DNA from: an uncultured Alphaproteobacteria bacterium
Lineage (GTDB): Bacteria > Pseudomonadota > Alphaproteobacteria > Caulobacterales > Parvularculaceae
DNA length: 11,356 nucleotides
Assembly: GCA_938003575.1 (NCBI GenBank)
Contig: CALKYG010000230.1
Coordinates: forward strand, 1-11,356
Reading direction: 5' to 3'
In this document: positions 1 through 6,291 of the stretch, one piece after another
Numbering within the stretch: position 1 is the first letter of the stretch
Layout: each line of letters starts with the position of its first letter
Position numbers and translations under genes: made by a program
Notes under the pieces: model-generated
What the model was told of the DNA's origin: nothing
The model's database searches: none
Seen by the model: the letters and a program-made list of their open reading frames with translations, nothing else

Positions 1-1
1 C

Positions 2-826
2 GCGCTCTTCGCCGCCGGCGGCGCCGTTTCGAAGGAATGGGCGCCGAAGGCCGCAGGCGCCGGCGCTGTCGTCATCGACAATTCCTCACACTTCCGGATG
101 CATCCCGATGTGCCGCTGGTCGTGCCGGAAGTGAACCCGGAAGCAGTGCGCGGCTTTTCGAAGCTGAACATCATCGCCAATCCGAACTGCTCGACCGCGC
201 AGCTCGTTGTCGCATTGAAGCCGTTGCACGACGCCGCGTCGATCAGGCGCGTCGTCGTTTCAACGTATCAGTCGACCTCGGGCAAGGGCAAAGCCGCGAT
301 GGACGAACTTTTTACGCAGACGAAGGGCATTTACGTCAACGACTCGCCGACGCCGGAGGCGTTCACGAAACAGATCGCCTTCAACGTCATTCCTCACATC
401 GACGCCTTCATGGAGGACGGATATACGAAGGAGGAGTGGAAAATGGTGGTCGAGACGAAGAAGATCCTCGATCCGAAAATCAAGCTGACGGCTACCTGCG
501 TGCGCGTTCCAGTGTTCGTCGGCCATTCAGAAGCGGTCAATGTCGAATTTGAACGTCCGATCTCGGACGATGAAGCGCGCGAGATTCTGCGAGAGGCTCC
601 GGGCGTTCTTGTCGTCGACAAGCGCGAGGACGGCGGCTATGTGACGCCGGTCGAGTGCGTCGGCGAATTTGCAACCTTTGTCAGCCGCATCCGCGTCGAC
701 CCGACCGTCGACAACGGACTTTCATTCTGGTGCGTATCAGACAATCTGCGCAAAGGCGCGGCGCTAAACGCGGTGCAGATCGCCGAAACGCTGATCAATC
801 GCGGCCTGTTGAAGAAGGCCGCCTGA
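2..826 (+). CDS. asd: Aspartate-semialdehyde dehydrogenase, 5'-truncated by window edge
   Basis: This enzyme makes L-aspartate-4-semialdehyde from aspartyl phosphate with NADPH in the cytoplasm, the branch point to lysine/diaminopimelate, threonine and methionine. The frame is open from base 2, so the start and most of the N-terminal NADP-binding domain lie outside the window. The 274 visible residues, against a usual 335-345, suggest about 65-75 are missing. The active-site cysteine is in NPNCST (Cys codon 188-190), preceded by VVIDNSSHFRM and VPEVNP, both typical of the family. The catalytic-domain histidine is in GHSEAVNVEF (His codon 524-526). The C-terminus reads SDNLRKGAALNAVQIAE, which is also characteristic. 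The reading frame is intact to the TGA at 824-826. The next gene begins 41 bases downstream on the same strand, so read-through is plausible. The family assignment is very secure. Confidence 0.97.
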   Translation, partial: ALFAAGGAVSKEWAPKAAGAGAVVIDNSSHFRMHPDVPLVVPEVNPEAVRGFSKLNIIANPNCSTAQLVVALKPLHDAASIRRVVVSTYQSTSGKGKAAMDELFTQTKGIYVNDSPTPEAFTKQIAFNVIPHIDAFMEDGYTKEEWKMVVETKKILDPKIKLTATCVRVPVFVGHSEAVNVEFERPISDDEAREILREAPGVLVVDKREDGGYVTPVECVGEFATFVSRIRVDPTVDNGLSFWCVSDNLRKGAALNAVQIAETLINRGLLKKAA

Positions 827-867
827 ACGCCGGCGCGACCGGCAAAGGCGGAAATACGGAGCGAGAG

Positions 868-1641
868 ATGCGCGCGGGGGCTTTTATCGCAGCACTGGGA
901 TCCGCCGTCCTATTTGAAGGCGCGCTCGCCGCCGCGCCGAAAGGCTTTGAAACGATTTACGACGCACCCACGCGCGTCAATATGGGCGGGCGCCCGGTCA
1001 CCGCCGACATCATACTTTACGCCGACCGCGCAGCGGCGAAAAAAGGCGATTTGCGGCTGGTGCTCGAGACTGATGTGATGCGCTTCATCGCGGACGTCGA
1101 GAAAGACCTCGAAAAATGGGTCGCCGCGCGCCAGGACAGGTGCGGCCAGCGCTGGAATGCGGGAAAACCCGTCATCGACTTTCCAGCCGGCGCGATCCGC
1201 TTTGCTCTCGACATCGAACTTGAAGTCTGGAGCTGCGGATGGAACGGCAAGGGCGAACCCGGCCGCATGATGCTTGAAACCGGCAGGATCGACGTGACGC
1301 TGATTCCTGCGGCTGTCGACGGCAAGCTGCAGGCGACTCTTGGCGAATTCTCGATCGGCAATCGCAGCGGCGTATCGAAATACCTGCCGCTTGAATTCGT
1401 GACACGTTCGATCATCGAGCAGGAGCTGAAAAAGCTCAACCAGAATCCGAAATTCTACAAGGCCCCGAAGCCGTTCGTTGATGAGGGCTTTGTCTATGAT
1501 GGAATTTCCGGCGAAACGGGTTTGGACAAAAGCGTCGTGATAACCGCGCGCTATCGCGCCAAAGGCAAGGAAAGCGCCCTGAAGAGAATCGCGGACAGGG
1601 TCCGCGCGGAAGGCGTCAGTGCGGAAGGCGTAAAGGAATGA
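868..1641 (+). CDS. Exported protein of unknown function, coupled to rarD
   Basis: I do not recognise this 257-residue protein. The ATG at 868 was chosen because GGAG (858-861) lies 6 bases upstream and the protein then begins with a plausible signal peptide: Arg2, a hydrophobic stretch over residues 4-20, and a likely signal peptidase I site near ALA-A at residues 20-22. A glutamate at residue 17 inside the hydrophobic stretch is unusual and lowers certainty about export. The mature part has only two cysteines (Cys92 in RCGQRW and Cys123 in WSCGWNG), which could form a disulfide. It alternates short hydrophobic and polar segments suggestive of beta structure, and ends in a charged Lys/Arg/Glu-rich helix. 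The tail carries the repeat AEGV-S-AEGV. It overlaps rarD by 4 bases (ATGA at 1638-1641), so the two are probably cotranslated. A periplasmic or envelope role is inference only. Confidence 0.85.
   Translation: MRAGAFIAALGSAVLFEGALAAAPKGFETIYDAPTRVNMGGRPVTADIILYADRAAAKKGDLRLVLETDVMRFIADVEKDLEKWVAARQDRCGQRWNAGKPVIDFPAGAIRFALDIELEVWSCGWNGKGEPGRMMLETGRIDVTLIPAAVDGKLQATLGEFSIGNRSGVSKYLPLEFVTRSIIEQELKKLNQNPKFYKAPKPFVDEGFVYDGISGETGLDKSVVITARYRAKGKESALKRIADRVRAEGVSAEGVKE
1606..1631 (+). repeat. 11-base direct repeat at the 3' end of the exported-protein gene
   Basis: GCGGAAGGCGT occurs at 1606-1616 and again at 1621-1631, a 15-base period. In frame it encodes AEGV-S-AEGV. The second copy contains GGAAGG (1623-1628), which sits 9 bases before the rarD ATG at 1638 and could be its ribosome binding site; the first copy holds the same GGAAGG 15 bases further upstream. 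This looks like a small in-frame duplication. Confidence 0.6.
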
Positions 1642-2561
1642 CGCAATCGACTTCGGGCGCTGTGACGCAGAATCCGGAAGCGCGCCTCGGCCTCATCTGC
1701 GGTTTTGCGGCCTATGCGCTCTGGGGTCTGTTTCCGCTTTATATCAAGGCGCTTGCGCCCGCCTCCGCATCGGAAATCGTTGCGCAGCGGATCCTTTGGT
1801 CCGTGCCGTTCGGCGCTTTCATCCTGAGCCTGCGCGGACAATGGCGCGAAACGCTCGCCGCGGCGAAATCGCCGCGCGTCCTCGCCCTGCTCGGCCTCGC
1901 CGCAGTGCTGATTGCAGGCAACTGGCTGACTTATGTCTGGGCCGTATCAAATGACCGCGTGTTGCAGGCGAGCCTCGGCTATTACATCAATCCACTCGCC
2001 TTTATCGCCGCAGGCGTCTTCATTCTGAAAGAGGAATTGACGCGCGCGCAGATCGTTGCCGTCGCGCTGGCATCGGCCGGCGTCGCCGTGCTGACATTCG
2101 GCGCGGGCGTCTTTCCGTGGCCGTCTTTCATTCTCGCGGTCAGCTTTACGGCATACGGCTATGTCAGGAAGACGACCCCGGTCGGCGCAATGCCCGGGCT
2201 ATTCATCGAGACCGTGCTGCTCTCCCCTTTCGCGCTATTGTTCCTGATGCACCTTCAATCGACCGGCGCGCTTGCGCTCGGCCATCACAGCCGAACGCTC
2301 GATTTCCTGCTTTTTCTCGCCGGACCTGCGACAGTCATTCCGCTCGTACTGTTCGCGCTCGCCGCGCGTCGGCTGTCGCTGACCGTCATCGGCTTCCTGC
2401 AATATATCGGGCCGACCGGACAGTTCCTGCTCGGGCTCTATTACGGCGAGAAATTCACGCTCGCTCATGCGATTTGCTTCGGCGCGATCTGGACCGCGCT
2501 GGCGTTGATCAGCCTTGATGCGTTCCGGCGGCGGCGCCTTTCAAAGCCTATCGCTGCTTGA
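1638..2561 (+). CDS. rarD: EamA/RarD-family inner-membrane transporter
   Basis: This is a polytopic drug/metabolite-superfamily transporter of the RarD (EamA) type; the founding E. coli gene was annotated as chloramphenicol-sensitivity protein, and the true substrate of this subfamily is uncertain. At 307 residues it matches the family's usual 290-310. The sequence shows about ten hydrophobic segments in two repeated halves. Hallmark RarD stretches are visible: AAYALWGLFPLYIKAL near residues 24-39, ASLGYYINPLAF in the middle, and IGFLQYIGPTGQFLLGLYYGE in the second half. The C-terminus is basic (FRRRRLSK) and probably cytoplasmic. The ATG at 1638 overlaps the preceding stop as ATGA, with GGAAGG (1623-1628) or the adjacent AAAGGA (1632-1637) as ribosome binding site. 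The 3' end overlaps the convergent thioesterase gene by 14 bases. Confidence 0.93.
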   Translation: MTQSTSGAVTQNPEARLGLICGFAAYALWGLFPLYIKALAPASASEIVAQRILWSVPFGAFILSLRGQWRETLAAAKSPRVLALLGLAAVLIAGNWLTYVWAVSNDRVLQASLGYYINPLAFIAAGVFILKEELTRAQIVAVALASAGVAVLTFGAGVFPWPSFILAVSFTAYGYVRKTTPVGAMPGLFIETVLLSPFALLFLMHLQSTGALALGHHSRTLDFLLFLAGPATVIPLVLFALAARRLSLTVIGFLQYIGPTGQFLLGLYYGEKFTLAHAICFGAIWTALALISLDAFRRRRLSKPIAA

Positions 2562-2973
2562 TCCGCTTCAACGCCCCGGAAAATGACAATAGCGTTTCGC
2601 CGTCGCAGGCGACGACGCCGCGCGCGAACATCAACGACCTGCCGATCTTGGTCGCCTCGCCTGTCGCAATGATGAATTTTCCGATCGGGCCGGGCGCGAG
2701 GAATTCCGCATTCATGGTGACGGTGAGCCCGCGGAACGGGCCGACGGTCCTTCGGCAAATGTCCCAGAGCGACATGTCTGCAAGCGTCAAAAGCGCGCCT
2801 CCATGCACGATTCCGCCTGCGTTCGCGTGACGCGGCTCTGAGAGGAAACCGACGCCGGATTCATTGCTTGAATAGTCGCGGAAATAAAACGGCCCCGCAT
2901 GGGCGCTGAACGTGTCAGGAAAGGACTGGATCGACCAGCCTTTCGGGATTTCGGAGTTCGCCGCGTCGCTCAT
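2548..2973 (-). CDS. PaaI-family hotdog-fold thioesterase
   Basis: A 141-residue single-domain hotdog protein, the usual size for PaaI/YdiI-type acyl-CoA thioesterases, which hydrolyse acyl- or aryl-CoA thioesters in the cytoplasm. The diagnostic motif is HANAGGIVHGGALLTLAD at residues 49-66: the HGG turn (57-59) begins the long hotdog helix, and Asp66 occupies the position of the catalytic acid in PaaI. Further family features are the strand TVTMNAEFLAPGPIG (84-98) and the terminal strand LLSFSGALKRIK. The N-terminal segment (residues 1-45, with SAHAGPFYFRD) is slightly longer than in minimal PaaI proteins. The acyl substrate cannot be told from the sequence. The ATG (2973-2971) has no strong Shine-Dalgarno sequence. 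The gene is divergent from the epoxide hydrolase across 90 bases, and its 3' end overlaps rarD. Confidence 0.9.
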   Translation of the reverse strand: MSDAANSEIPKGWSIQSFPDTFSAHAGPFYFRDYSSNESGVGFLSEPRHANAGGIVHGGALLTLADMSLWDICRRTVGPFRGLTVTMNAEFLAPGPIGKFIIATGEATKIGRSLMFARGVVACDGETLLSFSGALKRIKQR

Positions 2974-3007
2974 GGCGCCGCTTTACCGGATCGCGACGAA
3001 GAGACAA

Positions 3008-3050
3008 GCCCGCCCTGCAGCTAGTTCTTGCGAAGACCAAAGCGGCGGGC
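3008..3050. repeat. Inverted repeat in the thioesterase/epoxide hydrolase divergent spacer
   Basis: GCCCGCC (3008-3014) and its exact complement GGCGGGC (3044-3050) flank 29 bases. Near the centre lies a second short hairpin, TCTT-GCG-AAGA (3026-3036). The element occupies most of the 90-base spacer between the two divergent genes, where a shared operator would be expected. It could equally be chance in GC-rich DNA; no regulator gene is adjacent. There is no run of T, so it is not an intrinsic terminator. Confidence 0.35.
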
Positions 3051-3063
3051 GCATCCTCGCCCC

Positions 3064-4032
3064 ATGAATGACTTTCCAGAACCCGAATTCCACGACGCCG
3101 GCGGCGTCCGTCTTGCAACCTATTCCGCGGGCGAAGGCCCGCCAATTATCCTCGTCCACGGTTGGCCCGAGATCGCATTTTCGTGGAGAAGCCAGATCGC
3201 CGCGCTCGCTGACGCAGGTTACTGGGCAATCGCCCCGGACCTTAAGGGCTTCGGGCTTTCAGACGCCCCGAAAGACAAACGCCTTTATGATATTCGTCAT
3301 ATGACGGATGATCTCGTGCGTCTTCTCGACGCCTTGTCGATCGACAAGGCGGTCTTTTGCGGACATGACTGGGGCGGCGCCATCGTATGGCCGACGGCTC
3401 AGCTCCACCCCGATCGCGTCCTCGGGGTCGTCAGTTTGTGTACGCCGCATCTGGCGCCGCCGCCCGCGCCGCCTTTGTCGATCATAGAAAAGCGCTTCGG
3501 ACCGAAGCATTATTTCATCCAGTTTCAGGAGGACGCGACGCCAGAGGCGCTGTTCGAAACCGACCTGGAGCGCTTTTTCCGCCTGATGTTTCGCCGCCCT
3601 GCGGCCGCCGCCGATATCGAACGCCTCGGCGTCAGGGTTTTCGATCTGCCGGGCCGATTCCGCGACGGGCCGGCGCCGGACGCCGCGGGACTTATCATCG
3701 ATCCGAAAGACCTTTCGGTTTTTGTCGACGCCTATCGGCGTTCGGGTTTTGCAGGCGGAATCAATCTTTATCGCAATATTGACCGAAATTGGGAGATAAT
3801 GCGCGGCGTTGATCCGGTCATCCGGGTGCCGGCGTTGATGATCAGCGCTGAAAAGGACGTATTTCTTCCGCCCGCGGCCGCAGACGGCATGGAGGCGCTT
3901 GTCCCCGATCTTGAGAGGGCGCTGATCGACGATTGCGGACACTGGGTGATGTGGGAAAAGCCGGCGGCGCTCAATCGAATATTGATTGATTGGCTCGACC
4001 GAAAACTCAAATCTCATTCGCCGAAAATTTGA
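3064..4032 (+). CDS. Alpha/beta-hydrolase, epoxide hydrolase
   Basis: This 322-residue cytoplasmic enzyme is predicted to open epoxides to vicinal diols through a covalent Asp-ester intermediate. All expected catalytic elements of soluble epoxide hydrolases are present: oxyanion motif HGWP (32-35), nucleophile Asp102 in CGHDWGG, charge-relay Asp265 in SAEKDVFLP, and His293 in DDCGHWVMWEKP. The two lid tyrosines that polarise the epoxide are matched by Tyr150 (KHYFIQFQE) and Tyr236 (INLYRNIDRNWE). From memory, the segment from the second tyrosine to the C-terminus follows mammalian soluble epoxide hydrolase closely, which argues against a haloalkane dehalogenase (that family has Trp residues instead of lid tyrosines). 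The ATG at 3064 is preferred over an in-frame TTG at 3028, which would add 12 mostly basic residues absent from the usual family start; neither has a clear Shine-Dalgarno. The physiological substrate is unknown. Confidence 0.92.
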   Translation: MNDFPEPEFHDAGGVRLATYSAGEGPPIILVHGWPEIAFSWRSQIAALADAGYWAIAPDLKGFGLSDAPKDKRLYDIRHMTDDLVRLLDALSIDKAVFCGHDWGGAIVWPTAQLHPDRVLGVVSLCTPHLAPPPAPPLSIIEKRFGPKHYFIQFQEDATPEALFETDLERFFRLMFRRPAAAADIERLGVRVFDLPGRFRDGPAPDAAGLIIDPKDLSVFVDAYRRSGFAGGINLYRNIDRNWEIMRGVDPVIRVPALMISAEKDVFLPPAAADGMEALVPDLERALIDDCGHWVMWEKPAALNRILIDWLDRKLKSHSPKI

Positions 4033-4120
4033 GATAAACCCGCCGTCTTCTTTTCGACAAATCCCTGACTGCGACGTAAGCGTTCCGAGAGGATTGGGGA
4101 CGAGCCTTCTTCTGTGCAGA

Positions 4121-4129
4121 GGGAGAGGG
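4121..4129 (+). promoter_or_regulatory. Ribosome binding site of the 100-aa exported protein
   Basis: The purine run GGGAGAGGG ends 2 bases before the ATG at 4132. Its GGGAG part (4121-4125) is at 6 bases, a good spacing. This supports 4132 rather than the in-frame GTG at 4114, which would overlap the site and place six charged residues before the signal peptide. Confidence 0.6.
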
Positions 4130-4131
4130 CT

Positions 4132-4434
4132 ATGCGGACTGCGATCATCATTCTATGCGCAACGCTTGGCGCGTCAGCGGCAAACGCCGAAGATTTGGAC
4201 GAGCCGCATTATGCGCCCTTCGACGTGACCCAATCGAGGGCGCCGACGGAGCGGACGGTCGCCGGGTTTGAATTCGCCGGCGCGCCCATTGAGATCACCG
4301 CCTATGGGCGCGAGGCGCGCGCCCGCGCGACAGGCGCGTTGCAGGAAAACAATGAGCTTAGAAAACTTTCCGGCGCATTCGATCGCGCCTCCGGTCCCGC
4401 AGTCGTGACGATCGAAGCCCGGATCAGCTTCTGA
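4132..4434 (+). CDS. Small exported protein of unknown function
   Basis: A 100-residue protein I do not recognise. It starts with a clear signal peptide: Arg2, a hydrophobic core IIILCATLGA (residues 5-14) and an AxA cleavage site, ANA-ED, after residue 19. The mature protein of about 81 residues is hydrophilic and has no cysteine. It contains the segment RTVAGFEFAGAPIEITAYG (41-59), likely beta strands, an Arg/Ala-rich helix (REARARATGAL, 60-70), and ends in a beta-like strand VVTIEARISF with a terminal aromatic. A terminal Phe after alternating residues resembles the outer-membrane beta-signal, but the protein is far too short to be a barrel. The upstream spacer (4033-4131) has no convincing promoter or terminator. 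Its 3' end lies 6 bases from the convergent serine hydrolase. Periplasmic location is inferred from the signal peptide. Confidence 0.8.
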   Translation: MRTAIIILCATLGASAANAEDLDEPHYAPFDVTQSRAPTERTVAGFEFAGAPIEITAYGREARARATGALQENNELRKLSGAFDRASGPAVVTIEARISF

Positions 4435-4440
4435 GCGGCC

Positions 4441-5559
4441 CTAGAGACTTTCGTCCAAAGCGGCGAACAGCGCGACAGCACGCGGATCGCCGGCGAGCGA
4501 CGGCGACATCTTGTTCATGACATAAGCGGCGGAGATCTTTTTCGCGGGGTCGATCATCACCGCCGAACCGCCGAAGCCGGCATGACCCAACGCAGACGGG
4601 CTCGGCCCGAAATGGCCGTTGGTGTTGAGCATGAGGCCGGCCGACCACGCGAGATCAAACGGCAGGACGAGATCCTGACCGTCAATACGCCTCTCAAGCG
4701 CCTCATCGACGACCGCCGGCTTGATGACCCGCACGCCGTGGGTTCCAATGCCGCCGTTGCTGAGCGGATGCACAATTTCGGCCAGCGCCTTGGCCGTCGC
4801 ATGCATGTTGGATGACGGAATCTCAGCCGCGAGCCAGTCTTCGCGCGCGACCCTGCCCGCCGCCGACCAGGGTTTCAGGAAAGCGATTTCGGTGAATTTG
4901 CTGTCTTTGCGGTGAACAGGGGCGGAAGGCGGTTTCGGCATAAAGGCGATGCGGCGGACATCGTCCGCAGCCAAACCGCAATGAATGTCGAGCCCTTTCC
5001 GTCGGAGCGCCGCGCCGATCGTTTCCCCGGTCGCCCGCCGGTAGACTTCATTGATGATGAATCCGCCCGTTTGCGGATGATAGCCGAACGCTTCTCCCGG
5101 CGGCCACAAGGGCGCCATGGCGGCGAGGCGAGCGGCGATTTTTTCGTGTCTGATCCAATCCTCCGGGGGCATTTCCTCCGGAAAGCCGCAGAGCCCAGCC
5201 TGGTGCGACAGGACCATGGCGAGCGTGATCCGATCCTTGCCGTGCGCCGCAAATTCAGGCCATACCGACGCGATCGTCTCGCCGTAATCGAGCTTGTCCG
5301 CGCTGACTGCTTCAGCGACGAGCGTCGCCATCGCGGCCTTGCCGCTTGAAAATATCCCGGCCAGCGTTCCTTCCGACCATGGCGTCGACTTTTCACGATC
5401 GGCGAACCCGGCCCAGAGGTCGACGACCATCACGCCGGCTTGAAACGCCGAAAACCGCGCGCCGAGTTCATCGCCCATATCGAAATTGCCGGCGAAGGCG
5501 TCGATGACGCCTTCAAATCCCGGCGCGGCGAAACCGCCGATCTCCAGATCATCCGTCAT
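4441..5559 (-). CDS. Class C beta-lactamase-related serine hydrolase (EstB type)
   Basis: A 372-residue member of the serine beta-lactamase/D-alanyl-D-alanine carboxypeptidase superfamily (PF00144), of the branch that includes EstB-like esterases. The SxxK nucleophile motif is SSGK at residues 71-74, in the helix GIFSSGKAAMATLV. The second-motif tyrosine is Tyr160 in FGYHPQTGG, and the KTG-equivalent is probably HAGFGGS (326-332), as in esterases that have lost Lys at this position. Further family marks are ITLAMVLSHQAGL (111-123) and PPGEAFGYHP. No signal peptide is visible, so it is likely cytoplasmic and more likely an esterase or hydrolase of small molecules than a penicillin-resistance enzyme. 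The start at 5559 is preferred over 5592 because it gives an ATGA overlap with the stop of the upstream isomerase-like gene, implying translational coupling. The substrate is unknown. Confidence 0.9.
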   Translation of the reverse strand: MTDDLEIGGFAAPGFEGVIDAFAGNFDMGDELGARFSAFQAGVMVVDLWAGFADREKSTPWSEGTLAGIFSSGKAAMATLVAEAVSADKLDYGETIASVWPEFAAHGKDRITLAMVLSHQAGLCGFPEEMPPEDWIRHEKIAARLAAMAPLWPPGEAFGYHPQTGGFIINEVYRRATGETIGAALRRKGLDIHCGLAADDVRRIAFMPKPPSAPVHRKDSKFTEIAFLKPWSAAGRVAREDWLAAEIPSSNMHATAKALAEIVHPLSNGGIGTHGVRVIKPAVVDEALERRIDGQDLVLPFDLAWSAGLMLNTNGHFGPSPSALGHAGFGGSAVMIDPAKKISAAYVMNKMSPSLAGDPRAVALFAALDESL

Positions 5560-6200
5560 TTCTTCTTCAGGTTCTTCTGGTCGAGCCGCCACACGAGACT
5601 GTCGAGCCTGTCCTGACCGAAGAACGGTTCGTCATCAAGCACCATCAAGGGGACGCCCCAGTGTTGCGTCATCTGCGCCTCCTCATTGCGGTTGATCACG
5701 GCTTCAACCTTCGCCGGGTTTTCGCGCGCGAATGTCTCCAGCGCGGCAAGAGAAAGACCCGCCTCCTCGGCTGCTTCGTCGAGGTGGCGGCCCTCATGCC
5801 AGTTCTCGGTTCCGCCCCAGATGCGCCGCGACACCGCGCGGGCGAATTCAAGACCCCGCCCTTCCGTCTCTTCCGCCGCGACGCCGAGACCCATCAGACG
5901 GTTCATCAAAGGCTGCGCCTCGTCGACTTTGCCGGTCCCCATATTCATCGAGATCGGATCCGGACGCGGCGGCGCGAAGACGATGCCGAGCCGCGCGCTT
6001 TCGCGGAAAACATCCTTGAACAGATAGGGCATCCATTGCGGACGATTCCGCTCAAAAAAAGTCGGCTCGCGCATGGCGAGAGGACGCACGAAACGGAACT
6101 CGTAAGGAATGGCGTATTCGCGAACGATGTCGCAGAGCCGGTCGATCGCAAGATAGGAATAGGGGCTGCGGAACGACCAGAAGATGTCGAGCTTCGCCAT
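5556..6200 (-). CDS. 2-hydroxychromene-2-carboxylate isomerase/DsbA-family protein
   Basis: A 214-residue thioredoxin-fold protein of the DSBA-like/HCCA isomerase family (kappa-class glutathione transferase relatives). Near the N-terminus it reads IFWSFRSPYSYLAIDRL: Ser12 in SPYSYL replaces the CxxC of true DsbA proteins and is the residue that contacts the glutathione thiol in HCCA isomerase and GST kappa. The C-terminal motif WGVPLMVLDDEPFFGQDRLDSLVWRL is the typical family ending, with the cis-Pro of the glutathione site in GVP. The alpha-helical insert lies between. The known reaction, in naphthalene-type degradation, is glutathione-dependent isomerisation of 2-hydroxychromene-2-carboxylate, but many homologs sit outside aromatic pathways, and no ring dioxygenase is seen here. 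The start at 6200 has AGGAG (6207-6211) 6 bases upstream; a 7-residue extension from 6221 is less likely. It is first in a unit with the serine hydrolase. Confidence 0.9.
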   Translation of the reverse strand: MAKLDIFWSFRSPYSYLAIDRLCDIVREYAIPYEFRFVRPLAMREPTFFERNRPQWMPYLFKDVFRESARLGIVFAPPRPDPISMNMGTGKVDEAQPLMNRLMGLGVAAEETEGRGLEFARAVSRRIWGGTENWHEGRHLDEAAEEAGLSLAALETFARENPAKVEAVINRNEEAQMTQHWGVPLMVLDDEPFFGQDRLDSLVWRLDQKNLKKK

Positions 6201-6206
6201 GGGATT

Positions 6207-6211
6207 CTCCT
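6207..6211 (-). promoter_or_regulatory. Ribosome binding site of the isomerase-like gene
   Basis: On the minus strand AGGAG lies 6 bases before the ATG at 6200-6198. It would fall inside the coding region if the upstream ATG at 6221 were used, so it supports the shorter protein starting MAKLDIFW. Confidence 0.65.
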
Positions 6212-6223
6212 GCAAAGGCATTC

Positions 6224-6252
6224 TTGCAACTTCACGGCTGCGCCCCTATGCG
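6224..6252 (+). promoter_or_regulatory. Candidate sigma70-like promoter for aguB
   Basis: In the 91-base divergent spacer, TTGCAA (6224-6229) and TATGCG (6247-6252) are separated by 17 bases and lie upstream of aguB. The match to TTGACA/TATAAT is partial (4 of 6 and 3 of 6), so this is a candidate only. Confidence 0.25.
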
Positions 6253-6291
6253 TCAACGCCGAATTGCAGAGCTTTTTGAGGGAGCCCCGAC

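Noticed and set aside
37..552. A plus-strand open frame over the asd region.
   Set aside because: Its sequence is Arg-rich and lacks any motif, while the overlapping frame encodes an intact aspartate-semialdehyde dehydrogenase.
829..843. GCCGG-CGCGA-CCGGC hairpin just after asd, considered as a terminator.
   Set aside because: The stem is only 5 bases and no T run follows; the region is GC-rich, so such hairpins are expected by chance.
3971..3989. TCAATC-GAATATT-GATTGA palindrome.
   Set aside because: It lies within the epoxide hydrolase coding region (codons for LNRILID) and is explained by the protein sequence.
3259..4017. A long minus-strand open frame antisense to the epoxide hydrolase.
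   Set aside because: It covers the same bases as an epoxide hydrolase with every catalytic residue intact, and its translation has biased Arg-rich composition and no family resemblance.
4006..4033. Inverted repeat CTCAAAT/ATTTGAG at the end of the epoxide hydrolase gene, considered as a terminator.
   Set aside because: The 7-base stem is AT-rich with a 14-base loop, overlaps the stop codon and is not followed by a T run.
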